Below are positions 8,754 to 17,012 of a stretch of DNA of 64,000 nucleotides, one piece after another. How positions within the stretch are numbered: position 1 is the stretch's first letter; the number at the start of each line of letters is the position of its first letter. The position numbers were made by a program, and so were the translations under genes. A model generated the notes under the pieces. The model was not told where the DNA came from, did no database searches, and worked only from the letters and a program-made list of their open reading frames with translations. Origin of the DNA: Coprococcus sp. (GTDB lineage: Bacteria > Bacillota > Clostridia > Lachnospirales > Lachnospiraceae); assembly GCA_022793995.1 (NCBI GenBank), contig JAAWDY010000017.1:1-64000 (forward strand). Reading direction: 5' to 3'.

Positions 8754-9651
8754 TCTGCCGGTCAAGGAAATACTGGAACATGAAAATATATTTGTGATGG
8801 ACGAACATCGGGCAATACATCAGGATATCCGGCCGATCAAGATCGGCCTCCTGAACCTGATGCCCCTGAAAGAGGACACAGAACTGCAGATCCTGCGCTC
8901 TCTTTCAAATACCCCGCTCCAGGTCGACGTTGTCTTTGTCACTGTGGCAAGTCATGAGTCCAAGAACACTTCGGCGAATCATCTGAACCGTTTCTACGAA
9001 ACATTCGACGCAGTAAGAGATCAGAAATTCGACGGATTCATCATCACTGGAGCGCCTATAGAACAGATGGATTTTGAGACTGTGGACTACTGGACAGAAC
9101 TCACCCAGATCATGGACTGGACTAAAACACATGTCACTTCCACGATTCACCTGTGCTGGGGCGCGCAGGCCGCGCTCTACTATCACTACGGGATTGATAA
9201 AGTGCCGCTTGACTCAAAGCGGTTCGGCATCTTCCCTCATAAGGTCATGAACCGGAAGATTCCCCTGGTACGCGGTTTTGACGATGTTTTCCCTGCGCCG
9301 CATTCCCGCCATACGGACGTCCCTGTTGAAAAGATCCGCGCGGACGAACGGCTGATGATACTGGCAGAGTCCGAGGAAGCTGGAGCATTTCTGGTGATGG
9401 CGCAGAACGGAAGGCAGATATTCGTCATGGGCCATCCGGAATACGATCGGATGACGCTGGACCAGGAATACAAGCGTGATAAAAGTAAAGGGCTTCCCAT
9501 CACGCTTCCGAAAAATTATTATCCAAATGATGACTGTACCCAAAAGCCGCTCCTGTCGTGGCGGGCCCATGCGAATATTCTCTACGCAAACTGGCTCAAT
9601 TACTATGTTTACCAGGTGACGCCGTATGATATGGTGGGGACACCGTTTTAA
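8731..9651 (+). CDS. metA: Homoserine O-acetyltransferase (MetA family)
   Basis: A 306-residue MetA-type homoserine O-acyltransferase, the entry step of methionine synthesis. The catalytic Cys142 lies in [13 protein letters not shown], with His235 and Glu237 in VMGHPEYDR. Residue 111, in TGAPIE, is glutamate. In the characterised family Glu111 goes with acetyl-CoA and Gly111 with succinyl-CoA, so O-acetylhomoserine is the predicted product despite the usual succinyltransferase label. The start lies inside the 3' end of the transporter gene behind gaggaggaag. No other methionine genes and no S-box or T-box were seen nearby. Confidence 0.95.
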   Translation: MPIRVQNDLPVKEILEHENIFVMDEHRAIHQDIRPIKIGLLNLMPLKEDTELQILRSLSNTPLQVDVVFVTVASHESKNTSANHLNRFYETFDAVRDQKFDGFIITGAPIEQMDFETVDYWTELTQIMDWTKTHVTSTIHLCWGAQAALYYHYGIDKVPLDSKRFGIFPHKVMNRKIPLVRGFDDVFPAPHSRHTDVPVEKIRADERLMILAESEEAGAFLVMAQNGRQIFVMGHPEYDRMTLDQEYKRDKSKGLPITLPKNYYPNDDCTQKPLLSWRAHANILYANWLNYYVYQVTPYDMVGTPF

Positions 9652-9693
9652 CGCCATATTTTTGCTAAAATACTTGTAAATTCTTGAAATAGA

Positions 9694-9721
9694 TTGATTT
9701 TTCAGCAGAATTGAGTATAAT
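9694..9721 (+). promoter_or_regulatory. Promoter of the structured RNA
   Basis: TTGATT (9694-9699), a 16-bp spacer and a perfect TATAAT (9716-9721). Transcription would start near 9728, well before any gene start. Confidence 0.7.
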
Positions 9722-9727
9722 ATTAAT

Positions 9728-9897
9728 AGGAACAGAAATGCTCTCGATGTAAGAGCATCGTTAAAAGTTGTGCTGCAGATGGAGCAGAGTAAACTTCCAT
9801 CTCATAAGATGTCTTAACTGGGTACTGAGGCTGACAACCAGCAGAAAACTCTTTTTAAGAATTTTTAGAGGAGTGTGGTTTTATCACGCTCCTCTTT
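9728..9897 (+). ncRNA. Candidate structured RNA of unknown class
   Basis: A promoter and an intrinsic terminator bracket about 170 nt without a convincing ORF. Predicted hairpins, by eye: atgctct/agagcat (9738-9758), agatgga/tccatct (9778-9803) and ctgg/ccag (about 9818-9841). A U-rich segment with ctct/agag pairing then leads into the terminator. It matches none of the riboswitch or RNA families I can recognise (T-box, SAM, TPP, c-di-GMP, ykkC, 6S and others). The terminator ends 15 bp before the start of the next ORF, so the RNA may be a leader that controls it or an independent RNA. Confidence 0.5.
9868..9897 (+). terminator. Intrinsic terminator/attenuator before the PBECR4-like ORF
   Basis: gaggagtgtg pairs over 10 bp (one G-T) with cacgctcctc around a 7-nt loop and is followed by ttt. 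It lies immediately upstream of the ribosome binding site gaggt of the ORF at 9913, so any transcript from 9728 must read through it. Confidence 0.8.
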
Positions 9898-9912
9898 CTG
9901 TACGAGGTATAG

Positions 9913-10239
9913 ATGGGGACAAAGACAGTCAAAAAAAATGCATTACGACAAGATATTATAGATTCAGCTAATATATATAGTCAAAATCTGGCAGGTAAAA
10001 CATTTTTATATGTGTATGGCGATGAATACTTCGAGGTATCTTTTCCTGTAGACCATTTTCTGCACCTGACAGGAGTGGGAACAAATCTATCTGCTAGAGC
10101 TTTTTATAAGAACGCTAAGAGGGCAATCCTCACAAGTAATCAGTTTTATTTTGATACAAGACATCCCTATGCTAATGCAAAAAAGAAGCTACCGTTTTTA
10201 AAAAGATTACCTGAGCTGACAAACGATGGCATACTATAA
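9913..10239 (+). CDS. PBECR4-like nuclease-domain protein, probably truncated
   Basis: A 108-residue protein resembling the N-terminal part of the PBECR4 family (predicted RNases of the Barnase-EndoU-ColicinE5/D-RelE fold). The similar stretch is KTFLYVYGDEYFEV followed by FLHLTGV and LSARAFYKNAKRAILTSN, ending in PFLKRLPELTND. From memory, family members continue well past this point, so this one probably lacks its C-terminal half. No catalytic set can be checked. gaggt sits upstream of the ATG, directly after the terminator of the structured RNA. It may be an inactivated toxin or a short functional variant. The family assignment is recognition by eye. Confidence 0.5.
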   Translation: MGTKTVKKNALRQDIIDSANIYSQNLAGKTFLYVYGDEYFEVSFPVDHFLHLTGVGTNLSARAFYKNAKRAILTSNQFYFDTRHPYANAKKKLPFLKRLPELTNDGIL

Positions 10240-10292
10240 AAAGGAAGATTGGCTTGTTGCTTCGCGGGAATAAAATTTATGGAGGAAATCAC

Positions 10293-10760
10293 ATGAGAAG
10301 AAAAGACAGAGAAGTTACAGATTTTACAAAAATGACGGCGATCCTGAATTCCTGCGACTGCTGCCGTCTTGGACTAATCGACGGAGACGAATCGTACATC
10401 GTTCCCATGAATTTTGGCTATGAGACGCAGGATGGAGATCTGGTTCTATACTTCCACTGTGCCGGGGAAGGAAGAAAGATCGACCTGATCCCAAAGCAGA
10501 AAACCGTTTCCTTTGAGATGGACACCCACCGGGAACTGGTGACAGCGGATAATGCCTGCGGATTTTCCTACCTCTATCAGTGCGTGATGGGAAAGGGAAG
10601 CCTGGAAATCCTTACCGACCATGACGCAAAGGTCCGGGGACTTCAAAGAGTCATGTCACACTACTCCCATACCGATTGCTGGGAATTTCATCCGGCAATG
10701 ATGGAAAAGATCCATGTATTAAAGCTGACCGTCTCTGAATGGTCGTGCAAGGAGCATTGA
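10293..10760 (+). CDS. NimA-like pyridoxamine 5'-phosphate oxidase family protein
   Basis: A 155-residue flavin-binding split-barrel protein of the kind annotated as nitroimidazole resistance protein NimA or PPOX family. The N-terminal MRRKDREVTDF, the following LGLIDGDESYIVPMNFGYE strand pair and LYFHCAGEGRKIDLI are typical. The exact reaction is not known from sequence; an FMN-dependent reduction is likely. The start at 10293 follows ggagg at a good distance. The 3' end overlaps the 3' end of the convergent ABC ATPase gene by 42 bp. Confidence 0.85.
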   Translation: MRRKDREVTDFTKMTAILNSCDCCRLGLIDGDESYIVPMNFGYETQDGDLVLYFHCAGEGRKIDLIPKQKTVSFEMDTHRELVTADNACGFSYLYQCVMGKGSLEILTDHDAKVRGLQRVMSHYSHTDCWEFHPAMMEKIHVLKLTVSEWSCKEH

Positions 10761-11594
10761 TAAGAGAAAATGAGAGGGAGGGAGACATCCTCCCTCTTCC
10801 CAAAATATAATTCTCATCTGCAGCCCGCCGTCCACAAACTGTTTGGACGAGATACGATATTTCTTTTCCAGATCCCTTGCCGTATTTTCGTCACAGGTTT
10901 CACAGATCCACACACAGCCTTCTGCTTCCTTCAAAAGTTCCTTCATACGGCCGGAGAACAAAAACCTTCCTTTTTTCATCACTGCAAGCCGGCTACAGGT
11001 TGCCGCCAGATCTTCTACCACATGGGTTGAAAAGAGAACGGTCCGTCCTTCTGAAAAATCCACCAGCAGATTCCGGATGCGGATACGTTCCTCCGGATCC
11101 AGCCCGGTTGTTGGTTCGTCCACAATCAGGATTTCCGGATCGTTTAAAAGCGCCTGAATCAGCCCGGCCCGCCTTTTCATACCGCCTGAAAGCTGCCGCA
11201 TCTTTTTCTTCCGGTGCGCTGTCAGGCCGGTTCTTTCCAGATAATACCGAATCCGATTTCTGCACTCTATTTTCGGGACGCCTGCCAGATCTCCCATATA
11301 CTCCAAACACTCCTGAACCGTAAGGCCCGGATACAAGTCGATTTCCTGTGGCAGGTACCCTATCCTTTTTTGTATCTCTTCAAAGTTTTTCTCGCAATAA
11401 CGGATTCCATTCACACTAACTTCTCCCCCTGTGGGCGCAAGTATTGTCGTCAACACCCGCATCAGCGTAGTCTTCCCGGCTCCGTTTTCACCCAGAAGGC
11501 CGAACACTCCCTGAGGTATCTCAAGGCTGGCATGGTCGATGGCTGTTACTTTATTCTTATAAGTGACTGTCAGATCATTGATTATAATACTCAT
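10719..11594 (-). CDS. ABC transporter ATP-binding protein (BcrA/antibiotic-resistance type)
   Basis: A 291-residue ATPase of an ABC-2 type exporter. Walker A is GENGAGKTT, the signature is QLSGGMKRR, Walker B is ILIVDEP and the switch histidine lies in STHVV. It is the last gene of a run containing a response regulator, a kinase and two ABC-2-like membrane proteins, the usual layout of peptide-antibiotic or lantibiotic self-protection. The C-terminus continues through a stem-loop and into the NimA-like gene, so its last ~20 residues may have been acquired after loss of the original stop. Confidence 0.88.
   Translation of the reverse strand: MSIIINDLTVTYKNKVTAIDHASLEIPQGVFGLLGENGAGKTTLMRVLTTILAPTGGEVSVNGIRYCEKNFEEIQKRIGYLPQEIDLYPGLTVQECLEYMGDLAGVPKIECRNRIRYYLERTGLTAHRKKKMRQLSGGMKRRAGLIQALLNDPEILIVDEPTTGLDPEERIRIRNLLVDFSEGRTVLFSTHVVEDLAATCSRLAVMKKGRFLFSGRMKELLKEAEGCVWICETCDENTARDLEKKYRISSKQFVDGGLQMRIIFWEEGGCLPPSHFLLSMLLARPFRDGQL
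10774..10798. terminator. Stem-loop downstream of the NimA-like gene
   Basis: gagggagg pairs with cctccctc around a 7-nt loop. The U-tract is weak (tt). It lies inside the 3' end of the convergent ABC gene. Confidence 0.4.
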
Positions 11595-11619
11595 AGATTT
11601 ATCCCTTCCTTTCTATATC

Positions 11620-12291
11620 CTACTTTCGGCAGTGCGATAGGAGCTTCGGCAGCAAAACTGCCATCATCATGACAAGAAAGATACAGAGCATTTTTCCGCA
11701 TATCCAGCTCATATCCATACCCTCCTTCCGAAATGTATAGGAAAACAGATTCCATGCTCCCAGATATCGTTCGCCTATGGACGAGTCCGTCACAATCCAC
11801 AGGATCAAGCTAGTCCCGATCCCCGCCCACACGTTTCCAAACACACACGACACGGTATGCGAGAGCATTCCCCAGAAAACCAGCGTCACGGCAATCGCGG
11901 CCAGGTAAATCAGGAACGCGTGTATCTCGCCGCTTCCTCCCTCCTGCATTTCATAGAACCGCATCGGACGCTGGAAGAAGATGAACAACCCATACCCGGC
12001 GGCGGCGAGAAGAAATAGGAATATTTCCTGTACCGCCATTCTTTTGGCTATGGACAGTATTCTCTTTTTCATAGGGCAAAGTCTCTGTACTTCCGCTCTC
12101 CTGCTGGTGATCTCCTGTACGTAAGTGTCCGCGCAGAAGACTGCCGCCAGCATCGCCAGGGGCGCTTCCATGGCGATCCCGATCTCATTTGTCATCGTAA
12201 TTCCGCGGATGATACTCAAAATTACGACGCTGAACACAGAATAGATGATTTTATACAGAGGAAACGAAATCTTTATTTCTTGATCCAGCAT
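11620..12291 (-). CDS. ABC-2-type membrane protein
   Basis: A 223-residue protein with about six hydrophobic segments, likely one permease subunit of the exporter encoded with the ATPase just downstream. The start at 12291 (MLDQEIK) overlaps the stop of the upstream permease in a TAATG arrangement, which supports translational coupling. There are no family-specific motifs beyond the hydrophobic pattern; function is inferred from the neighbours. Confidence 0.7.
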   Translation of the reverse strand: MLDQEIKISFPLYKIIYSVFSVVILSIIRGITMTNEIGIAMEAPLAMLAAVFCADTYVQEITSRRAEVQRLCPMKKRILSIAKRMAVQEIFLFLLAAAGYGLFIFFQRPMRFYEMQEGGSGEIHAFLIYLAAIAVTLVFWGMLSHTVSCVFGNVWAGIGTSLILWIVTDSSIGERYLGAWNLFSYTFRKEGMDMSWICGKMLCIFLVMMMAVLLPKLLSHCRK

Positions 12292-13356
12292 TACATCCGC
12301 CTCCTCTTCCACAGCTTAATACTAAAGAGCAAGATTCCTATGGAGGCGACTGTCAAAAGGCACTGGTTCATGAACGCCATGGGAGGCGGCGTTGTGTCAA
12401 AGAACGGCCCTGGAAAACGTACCATGATCGCAAAGGGTCTTCCGTAGTAGCCATAGATCCCTTCCGCATTCCGGCCTCCCATATTGGAGTACACCATATG
12501 GAGGATAAGGAGTGGCACAGCCGGGAGCGGATTTTTGAACAACAGTGAAATCAGTGTATAAACACAGACGATCATCAACATATTCGGCAGGATGTAAATG
12601 CAGGTCGCCCACACAAAGTCGGTGAGGCTTACCTCGAATCCACTGCCCTTTGTATATATCATGCAAAGCGCCCAGAACAAAAAGTTCAAAACCACAAGCA
12701 CCGCCGTGCAAGCCAGAAAGCCTCCCGCCGCTTTCCCAATCACATACTGCCGGACCCCGGACAGGTTTTGTGTGAAGGAGTTCATAAGTATTCTTCCTTG
12801 TGTCCTGCCAGAACAGGAGTGCCAGCATGGCCGCCGCGGCAAATCCCATAAAAAGCCCGGTAAAATCCGCAAACTTTCTTGAAAAATAATACGAAAACCT
12901 TCTTTCTTCCAGCTTCCCGGAAATATAATCGTTGATCTCCTCCTTTGTGCCGCGGTGATACTTTACGTCTTGATATAAAGAAATCGCCCCGTAATAATGG
13001 TACTCTTCTTCCAGATATTTACAGGCTTCTCCTATTTCCATGCTCTTCATTTCCGTAATGACGTTCCCTGCCTCTTCCCGGCTCCTCCCAAAATCGGATA
13101 TCATGGATTCCTTCATTTTCTGTTCCCAGGCATTCCGCCTTTCTTCTTCATTTAACGGCACGTACCCCTCCCCAACGTCGCCGTCAGGGATCCATTCCGG
13201 TATATCCTGGGGAAGTTCTTTTTCCGAAGAAATATAATGGATGGACAGATAAGGCTCAAGGCTCTGGAATATCCCGAAAGCGACAAGAAGGAGTCCCAGC
13301 CAGAACAACGGCTGTTTCAGATAATTTTTTATTTCCCTTTTCATAACTGCCGTCAT
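12291..13356 (-). pseudogene. ABC-2-type permease broken by a single-base frameshift
   Basis: Two reading frames together make one permease of about 354 residues. The first (from 13356) gives an N-terminal membrane segment, a charged extracellular region of about 120 residues and a second membrane segment. It continues well to LLHTKPV and then turns into arginine- and cysteine-rich noise. The second frame supplies the rest, from VRQYVIGKAAGG through further membrane segments to the stop at 12291. The switch falls at a run of four C (plus strand, about 12751-12760), where one extra base explains the change. It could be a true mutation, a sequencing error or a slippery site. Confidence 0.75.
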
Positions 13357-13453
13357 ATGCTTTCACCTCTTTCTCTTTTCATGATGTAAAGTCTAAAGGA
13401 GAAATCACAACAAAAAGACAACGAGCGAAAAAAGTTAAAAAAGACCGGACCGT

Positions 13454-14542
13454 TTACACGATCCGGTTAAATACTGCCGTTGCCAAAGCTCCCCCTGTTT
13501 CTGTGTTTTCCAGAAGAAGCCGCCCTCCATGTTTTTCACAGTACAGCCTGCTGACATACATTCCCATTCCCGCATGCTTGAGACTGTCCTTTACATTCTG
13601 CTGATGGAATGGAGCCGTTATTTTCTCGGTTTCCTCCAAGAATCCAATTCCATCATCTTTTACCGATATTTCTAGCGCTGCGCCTGCCAGCCGGATTCTG
13701 ATTTCCACCTGGTTTTTCGCATACCGCAGGGCATTGGAGAGCAGGTTCTCCGTGACTTCAAGAATTACTTCCTTGTCCCCGAAAAAGACGTCTTCTGTCT
13801 CCTGTACGTCCAGCTTGACCTGTTTGTGCGCGCCTTCTGCCAGTATTTCCAGCTCCGAACGGATATCAGCCCCAAGCTGCCTCAGCTCAATCATCGCATG
13901 CTTTAGTTCCCTTTGCTCCAGGCTGCTCATTTTTCTCATGTTCTCAACAAAGGTATCCATCCGTTCAAGCTGTTTCTTACTTTCTGAGAGCATTTCCATC
14001 GCCTTCGCGGTATCGATCGTCCCGTCCGGCAGGAAATCCAGCAGCATCTCCTGGTATCCCATAAGGACGGAAAGCGGGGAGCGTATATCATGTGCGATTG
14101 CGGCCCGAAGCTGCCGTTCCTCCTCGATATTCTGCCACAATTTCTGGTTATTTTGGGCGAGCTGCCTGCGCATATGCTCAAATTCCCGACACAGCCTGCC
14201 CATCTCATCCTCGTTTTCATAGCTGATCTGAAAATCAAGGTCGTCCTGGGCAATCCGTTTTGACGCCTGTTCCAGTTCGCTGATCGGCGTCTTTAATTTG
14301 TGCCTGTAAAACAGAAGCACCGCCCCGCAGCTTGCCGCCACGGATATAATGAGAACCGTAAACGTCTGCAGAAAATCACAAAGTTCCGATATCATATGAT
14401 CGGTTCGTTCCATAACCTGCTCCGGGGGCCGGGGTACGTCTACATGGTAAACATCCCCTTCTTTTTCCATTGCCTCCCAAAACCTTTCTTCATCCGTATA
14501 TTTCCACCAGATGCTTTCCTGGATCCGCGAGGCTGTCCGCAT
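13454..14542 (-). CDS. Sensor histidine kinase, N-terminally truncated
   Basis: About 363 residues from the first plausible ATG. The order is the end of an extracytoplasmic sensor, one membrane segment (TVLIISVAASCGAVLLFY), HAMP, the H-box IAHDIRSPLSVL, an N-box in NLLSNALRYAKN, then DDGIGF and GMGMYVSRLYCEKHGG. The first membrane segment and most of the sensor domain are missing. The upstream sequence in this frame is simply the response regulator gene read in another phase. The two genes overlap because a deletion seems to have fused them. Signal perception is therefore doubtful although the catalytic core is intact. Confidence 0.75.
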   Translation of the reverse strand: MRTASRIQESIWWKYTDEERFWEAMEKEGDVYHVDVPRPPEQVMERTDHMISELCDFLQTFTVLIISVAASCGAVLLFYRHKLKTPISELEQASKRIAQDDLDFQISYENEDEMGRLCREFEHMRRQLAQNNQKLWQNIEEERQLRAAIAHDIRSPLSVLMGYQEMLLDFLPDGTIDTAKAMEMLSESKKQLERMDTFVENMRKMSSLEQRELKHAMIELRQLGADIRSELEILAEGAHKQVKLDVQETEDVFFGDKEVILEVTENLLSNALRYAKNQVEIRIRLAGAALEISVKDDGIGFLEETEKITAPFHQQNVKDSLKHAGMGMYVSRLYCEKHGGRLLLENTETGGALATAVFNRIV

Positions 14543-15137
14543 AATCGCGGCGGACAAGCTCGGTAACCACCCTGCTGTCCCCATCTGCGTCATATCCACA
14601 GACCTTCTCGTAGATCCGCTCTTTATCAAATACAAGTCCTGGATTCATGGACAGAAATTCGATGATCCCGTATTCCAGTTTCGTCAGTTCCAGGTATACC
14701 TCCCCTACCTGCACAGTCTTCGCCGTATAATCCACCGCCAGTTCCCCCAAGAACCGATATGCCGACTTTGTCCGGCGCCGTTCTTCTCGTTTCAGATGCG
14801 CCGTTATCCTTGCCTCCAGCTCCTTTAAGCCGAATGGTTTCAAGATATAGTCGTCCCCGCCGGACAGAAGACCATTTACTCTGTCCTGCTCCTCCACTTT
14901 CGCTGTCAGAAACAAGATTGGACAGGACACCTTATCCCGGATCCTGCGGCACAGCTCTATCCCGTCGATCTGCGGCATATTCACATCCAGAAGGATAATA
15001 TCCGGGGACTGCTCCGTCTTCTTTAATCCTTCGGCGCCGTTTCGCGCTGTGGCGACTGTATACTTTTTGATCTCGAAATAATTCTTCAGCATCTTTAACA
15101 GCTCGGTATCGTCGTCCACAATCAAGATCTTATACAT
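14490..15137 (-). CDS. OmpR-family response regulator, C-terminally truncated
   Basis: A 215-residue regulator. The receiver domain is complete: acidic pocket VDDD, phosphoacceptor in LLDVNMP, conserved Lys in LKPFG. The winged-helix domain begins normally (LTKLEYGIIEFL) and reaches DGDSRVVTELVRR, then leaves the family pattern (DYADSLADPGKHL) and stops. About 30 residues of the wing and final strands are missing, so DNA binding is probably impaired. The lost part coincides with the join to the truncated kinase gene. ATG at 15137 is preferred over the in-frame GTG at 15146. Confidence 0.8.
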   Translation of the reverse strand: MYKILIVDDDTELLKMLKNYFEIKKYTVATARNGAEGLKKTEQSPDIILLDVNMPQIDGIELCRRIRDKVSCPILFLTAKVEEQDRVNGLLSGGDDYILKPFGLKELEARITAHLKREERRRTKSAYRFLGELAVDYTAKTVQVGEVYLELTKLEYGIIEFLSMNPGLVFDKERIYEKVCGYDADGDSRVVTELVRRDYADSLADPGKHLVEIYG

Positions 15138-15160
15138 TTCTCTCACCTGTTCCTTGGGTA

Positions 15161-15198
15161 TAAAAAATCAGAGAGAATGCCGTTCAATTCATTCTCTC
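15161..15198 (-). terminator. Intrinsic terminator after kdgK
   Basis: On the minus strand gagagaatg pairs with cattctctc around a 10-nt loop, followed by gattttttat. It ends the uronate operon and lies only about 25 bp before the response regulator start, which limits read-through into it. Confidence 0.75.
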
Positions 15199-15297
15199 CA
15201 ACTGATTCCAGCATTAATATGCCGTTATTATATGCGATTTTTCGTAAAATAGCAACTCCAAACGCTGCGGCTGTCCCGGCTATTTCCGCTGTTTCCG

Positions 15298-16323
15298 CTA
15301 TCTCTGCACACGTCCCGAACCGTCGCCCCCAGCCAGCTTCTTCACTTCGTCCAGGGATACCATGTTAAAGTCGCCCTCCACCGAATGCTTGAGGCACGAT
15401 GCCGCCACCGCGAATTCGATGGTTTCCTGCGCGCCGCAGCCGTTTAGGGTCGCCGCAATCAGCCCGCCTCCAAAGCTGTCGCCGCCGCCCACACGGTCGA
15501 CGATATGCATCTTATATTTTTTGCTGAAATAATATTCCTTTCCATCATAGAGCATCGCGGACCAGTTATTGTCGTTTGCGGACAAGGATTCCCGCAAGGT
15601 GATGGCAACCTTCTCAAACCCAAAACGGTCCGCCAGTTTCTTCGCCACTTCCTTATATCCTTTTTGATTTACCTCGCCTGCATACACGTCCGTATCCGCC
15701 GCCTTGATTCCGAATACGTCGGATGCGTCCTCCTCGTTTGCAATACATACATCCACGTAATTACACAGCTCTCCCATCACCTTCCCGGCTTTCTCTTTGC
15801 TCCACAGCTTATTCCGGTAATTCAGATCACACGAAATCTTCACTCCGGCAGCCTTAGCCGCTTTGCAGGCGTCCAGGCATATTCCGGCGACGTTATCATT
15901 GAGGGCGGGCGTAATGCCTGTGAAATGAAACCAGTCTGCATTTTCAAAAATCGTTTTCCAGTCAAAATCTTCTTTCTGTGCCTTATAGATCGAAGAGCCG
16001 GCGCGGTCATAGATCACCTTCGACGGTCTCTGCGAGGCCCCCTTTTCCAGGAAATAGATCCCCACCCGGTCCCCGCCGCGGACAATTCCCGAGGTGTCCA
16101 CGCCGTATCTTCTCAACGAATTGACTGCCGCCTGTCCGATCTCATGTTTCGGAAGCTTTGTGACAAATGCCGCGTCAAATCCATAATTCGCCAGCGATAC
16201 CGCCACGTTTGCCTCCCCTCCGCCATATGTCGCGCCGAATGTCTCCGCCTGCACAAAACGATAATATCCCTCCGGCGCCAGCCTTAACATAATCTCGCCA
16301 AATGTTACCACTCTTTTTCCCAT
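15298..16323 (-). CDS. kdgK: 2-dehydro-3-deoxygluconate kinase (PfkB family)
   Basis: A 341-residue PfkB-type sugar kinase. The N-terminal GEIMLRLAPEG and GGGEANVAVSLANYG, and the C-terminal DRVGGGDSFGGGL with the catalytic Asp, fit KDG kinases. It phosphorylates 2-keto-3-deoxygluconate to KDPG. It follows eda and uxuA, so uronate is dehydrated, phosphorylated and cleaved within one operon. It is the last gene before a terminator. Another sugar-acid kinase is possible, but the neighbours make KDG the best substrate. Confidence 0.9.
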   Translation of the reverse strand: MGKRVVTFGEIMLRLAPEGYYRFVQAETFGATYGGGEANVAVSLANYGFDAAFVTKLPKHEIGQAAVNSLRRYGVDTSGIVRGGDRVGIYFLEKGASQRPSKVIYDRAGSSIYKAQKEDFDWKTIFENADWFHFTGITPALNDNVAGICLDACKAAKAAGVKISCDLNYRNKLWSKEKAGKVMGELCNYVDVCIANEEDASDVFGIKAADTDVYAGEVNQKGYKEVAKKLADRFGFEKVAITLRESLSANDNNWSAMLYDGKEYYFSKKYKMHIVDRVGGGDSFGGGLIAATLNGCGAQETIEFAVAASCLKHSVEGDFNMVSLDEVKKLAGGDGSGRVQR

Positions 16324-16353
16324 GGCTCTCTCCTCCTGCCACTATGTAAAATT

Positions 16354-16995
16354 TTATTCCTGTGCCCTGATCTCGTTTGCCAATCGGACCGCTTCTTTCG
16401 TCATCTCCCGGATCTCATCGAACCTGCCGCCCTTTATCAGATCCGCCTTCACCATCCAGCTCCCGCCGCAGGCTATGACCTTATCGCATGACAGATATTC
16501 TTTCAGGTTTTTGATCCCGATACCGCCTGTGGGCATAAACCGGATCCCTGTGTACGGCGCGGCCAGCGCCTTGATCGTCCCGACTCCGCCAAAGGGTTCC
16601 GCGGGGAAGAATTTCACGATCTTAAGCCCTCTCTTTACCGCCTTCGCCACCTCGGAGGGAGTGACGCACCCCGGAAATACCGGTATCTCCCTTTCGATAC
16701 AATCATCCACAACTTCCTCGTCGAATCCCGGGCTTACGATAAATTTTGCCCCCGCTTTTACCGCTCTGTCGACCTGTTCTGTCGTCAGCACCGTCCCTGC
16801 GCCTACCAGCATATCCGGGAAAGCCTCTGTCATAATCCGTATGGATTCCTCGGCGGCGTCCGTGCGGAAGGTCACCTCAGCGCAGGGAAGATTCCCCCCG
16901 CACAAGGCCTCAGCCAGAGGGTTCGCGTCTTTGCTGTCATTTAGCACAACCACCGGCACCACGCCTAGCTTCTGTATTATCTCTATTATGCTCAT
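16354..16995 (-). CDS. eda: KDPG/KHG aldolase
   Basis: A 213-residue class I aldolase that cleaves 2-keto-3-deoxy-6-phosphogluconate to pyruvate and glyceraldehyde 3-phosphate. Key features are PCAEVTFRTDAAEESI, VGAGTVLT, KFIVSPGFD, the Schiff-base lysine in KIVKFFPAEPFGG and the phosphate-binding FMPTGGI. The start at 16995 (MSIIEI) is chosen because ggaggaa lies just upstream; the longer frame would include that site. It sits between uxuA and kdgK. Confidence 0.94.
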   Translation of the reverse strand: MSIIEIIQKLGVVPVVVLNDSKDANPLAEALCGGNLPCAEVTFRTDAAEESIRIMTEAFPDMLVGAGTVLTTEQVDRAVKAGAKFIVSPGFDEEVVDDCIEREIPVFPGCVTPSEVAKAVKRGLKIVKFFPAEPFGGVGTIKALAAPYTGIRFMPTGGIGIKNLKEYLSCDKVIACGGSWMVKADLIKGGRFDEIREMTKEAVRLANEIRAQE

Positions 16996-17012
16996 CTTTT
17001 CCTCCATTCTTT

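Noticed and set aside
9768-9971. 67-codon ORF across the structured RNA and its terminator
   Set aside because: It reads through the terminator hairpin, has no ribosome site and an implausible composition; treated as chance.
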